This document shows positions 39,060-40,038 of a stretch of 40,038 nucleotides of DNA, piece after piece. The stretch covers positions 23,907 through 63,944 of the forward strand of contig JAAAIG010000113.1 in NCBI GenBank assembly GCA_015852425.1. The letters are read 5' to 3'. Position numbers and translations under genes: made by a program. Numbering within the stretch: position 1 is the stretch's first letter; each line of letters opens with the position of its first letter. The DNA comes from Gryganskiella cystojenkinii (lineage: Eukaryota; Mortierellomycota; Mortierellomycetes; Mortierellales; Mortierellaceae). The notes under the pieces were generated by a model. That model was not told the DNA's origin and did not search any database. It saw only the letters and a program-made list of their open reading frames with translations.

Positions 39060-39897
39060 CTATTGGTTCTGACGCATAGACTCGTATTTGTCCATGGGAC
39101 AAAGGTGTTCGAGTGCAATCTCTGTCCTGTCGACTTTGGGACGAAGCACTGCAATAAATCCATGCGTTGACGCCTACAAAAAAAAGGGAACGATCGTTGA
39201 GTCGATTACGCTGCTTTTTGACATCCAACAAGAAACGTTTTTTTTTTTTTCCTTTGCACTTTACGTGTCCTTGGATATGTTTTTACCTTGTCGAGAACGG
39301 TGCTGATGACAGTGGGATCAGTAATGGTAAGGTTGCCTCTCCTTAGCAGGCGTTCGTTTAATTCCATGACATGACCACTGATCGCACCACGGATCACAAA
39401 CATGACTCGAGAGGGATCGACTGATTCCTTGACTTTGGGGGCATCGCCTCCTCGACCTGATGCTGATTGTTGTTGACTGGATGTCGAAGGGGAAGAAGTC
39501 TCATTCTCTGTTGCTGCCGTCGCCTCTGCTAATGTGTCTTTTGCAGAAGCAGTCATGTCCGTGTCTTCTGATGGAATGGACGATGGAGAAGGAGCAACGT
39601 ACTCGAGATCCTGTGCCTCGATCTTGCAGATCACCGTCTCTGCATGACATGGAGGTGGGGGTTGCTTCTTTGAATTCGCAGGAATCGCCGTTGGCTGAGG
39701 TAACGCAGCCATGATCTTTTTGTCGAACTGCAAGTTCAGGACCTTGTACCGTTGACGCTGAGCGATCAAAGGGTGTGTAGGTGCCAATCCAGTGATACAG
39801 AGCTTGTTGGGCGATTGGTATACAAATTGGTCGCCACGAAGGACCTCGAGTCCTGTCTGTTGGTCGATAATCTTTTCCGAGTGTGTTGGTTTACCAT
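39060..39897 (-). CDS. Abitram / FAM206 (Simiate) family protein, partial at 5' end
   Basis: Exons 39897-39287 and 39173-39060 join in phase (LDK|ASTHGFIAVLRPK) and end at a TAG. Abitram proteins adopt a glycine-cleavage-H-like fold and are actin- and transcription-associated in animals; the fungal role is unknown. Family blocks are GDQFVYQSPNKLCITGLAPTHPLI, VIRGAISGHVMELNERLL and GFIAVLRPK. Between the first two blocks lies an insert of about 90 residues rich in Ser/Thr/Glu/Ala and Gln that animal members lack. The acceptor ATATGCAG precedes the exon in phase 2, so at least one upstream exon is missing. An ATG at 39998 followed by a weak GTCTCT donor could supply a very short first exon, but family members normally have a longer N-terminus, so the start is more likely beyond the right edge. 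Confidence 0.82.
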
Positions 39898-40038
39898 CTG
39901 CATATGGCGTGGGAGTGAAGAGGGGGGGAAGGAGAGTGTTGCGTGTGCACGAGTTATTGGCAATTGACAAATAGATAGAGACGCGTTGCGTTAGCCATGG
40001 TTGGTTTTTGCGCGACAAAGAACAAAAGAACATTAAAA

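Overview
The window is nuclear DNA of a filamentous fungus. Most genes carry several short GT-AG introns of roughly 90-240 bases, promoters are pyrimidine-rich, and the conserved genes are typically fungal (HOG1 with a TGY loop, FES1, RAD14/XPA, a KIC1/NAK1 kinase). The protein sequences, the intron density and a Ty3/gypsy chromodomain relic suggest an early-diverging Mucoromycota lineage such as the Mortierella group. That placement is inference from general appearance, not a search.

Layout. 1-5.3 kb: an intronless cysteine-rich secreted GPI-type protein, then a mitochondrial PDK/BCKDK-type kinase. 5.3-12.3 kb: a G-protein alpha subunit (-), an XPA/Rad14 repair protein (+) and the Hsp70 exchange factor Fes1 (-). 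12.3-18.5 kb: a large Ser/Thr kinase of unrecognised family, then the osmostress MAP kinase Hog1. 19.5-23.9 kb: a p24/TMED cargo receptor, then an unusual fusion of an alpha/beta hydrolase with a cysteine phosphatase that resembles the RNA 5'-triphosphatase of animal capping enzymes. 24-28 kb: a gene-poor accessory stretch holding a broken Ty3/gypsy chromovirus 3' end, a primer-binding-site-like motif on the other strand and a diverged tandem repeat. 28-33 kb: a second secreted GPI-type protein (-), ribosomal protein L11/uL5 (-) and a transcription-type (K/T/Ctk2) cyclin (+). 33.5-40 kb: a 1,340-residue Kic1/Nak1-like germinal-centre kinase (+) and the C-terminal part of an Abitram/FAM206 (Simiate) protein (-) whose first exon lies off the right edge.

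Exon models were built by hand from splice consensus, reading phase and conserved protein motifs. Most join in phase to family-typical lengths (G-alpha 353 aa, Hog1 367 aa, L11 178 aa). The genes do not form one pathway, but signalling is well represented: four protein kinases counting the PDK-type one, a G-alpha and a cyclin. The points most worth following up are the hydrolase-triphosphatase-like fusion, two GC-AG introns in neighbouring genes, a 53-bp tandem duplication that creates a decoy splice acceptor in the cyclin gene, and repeated promoter motifs.
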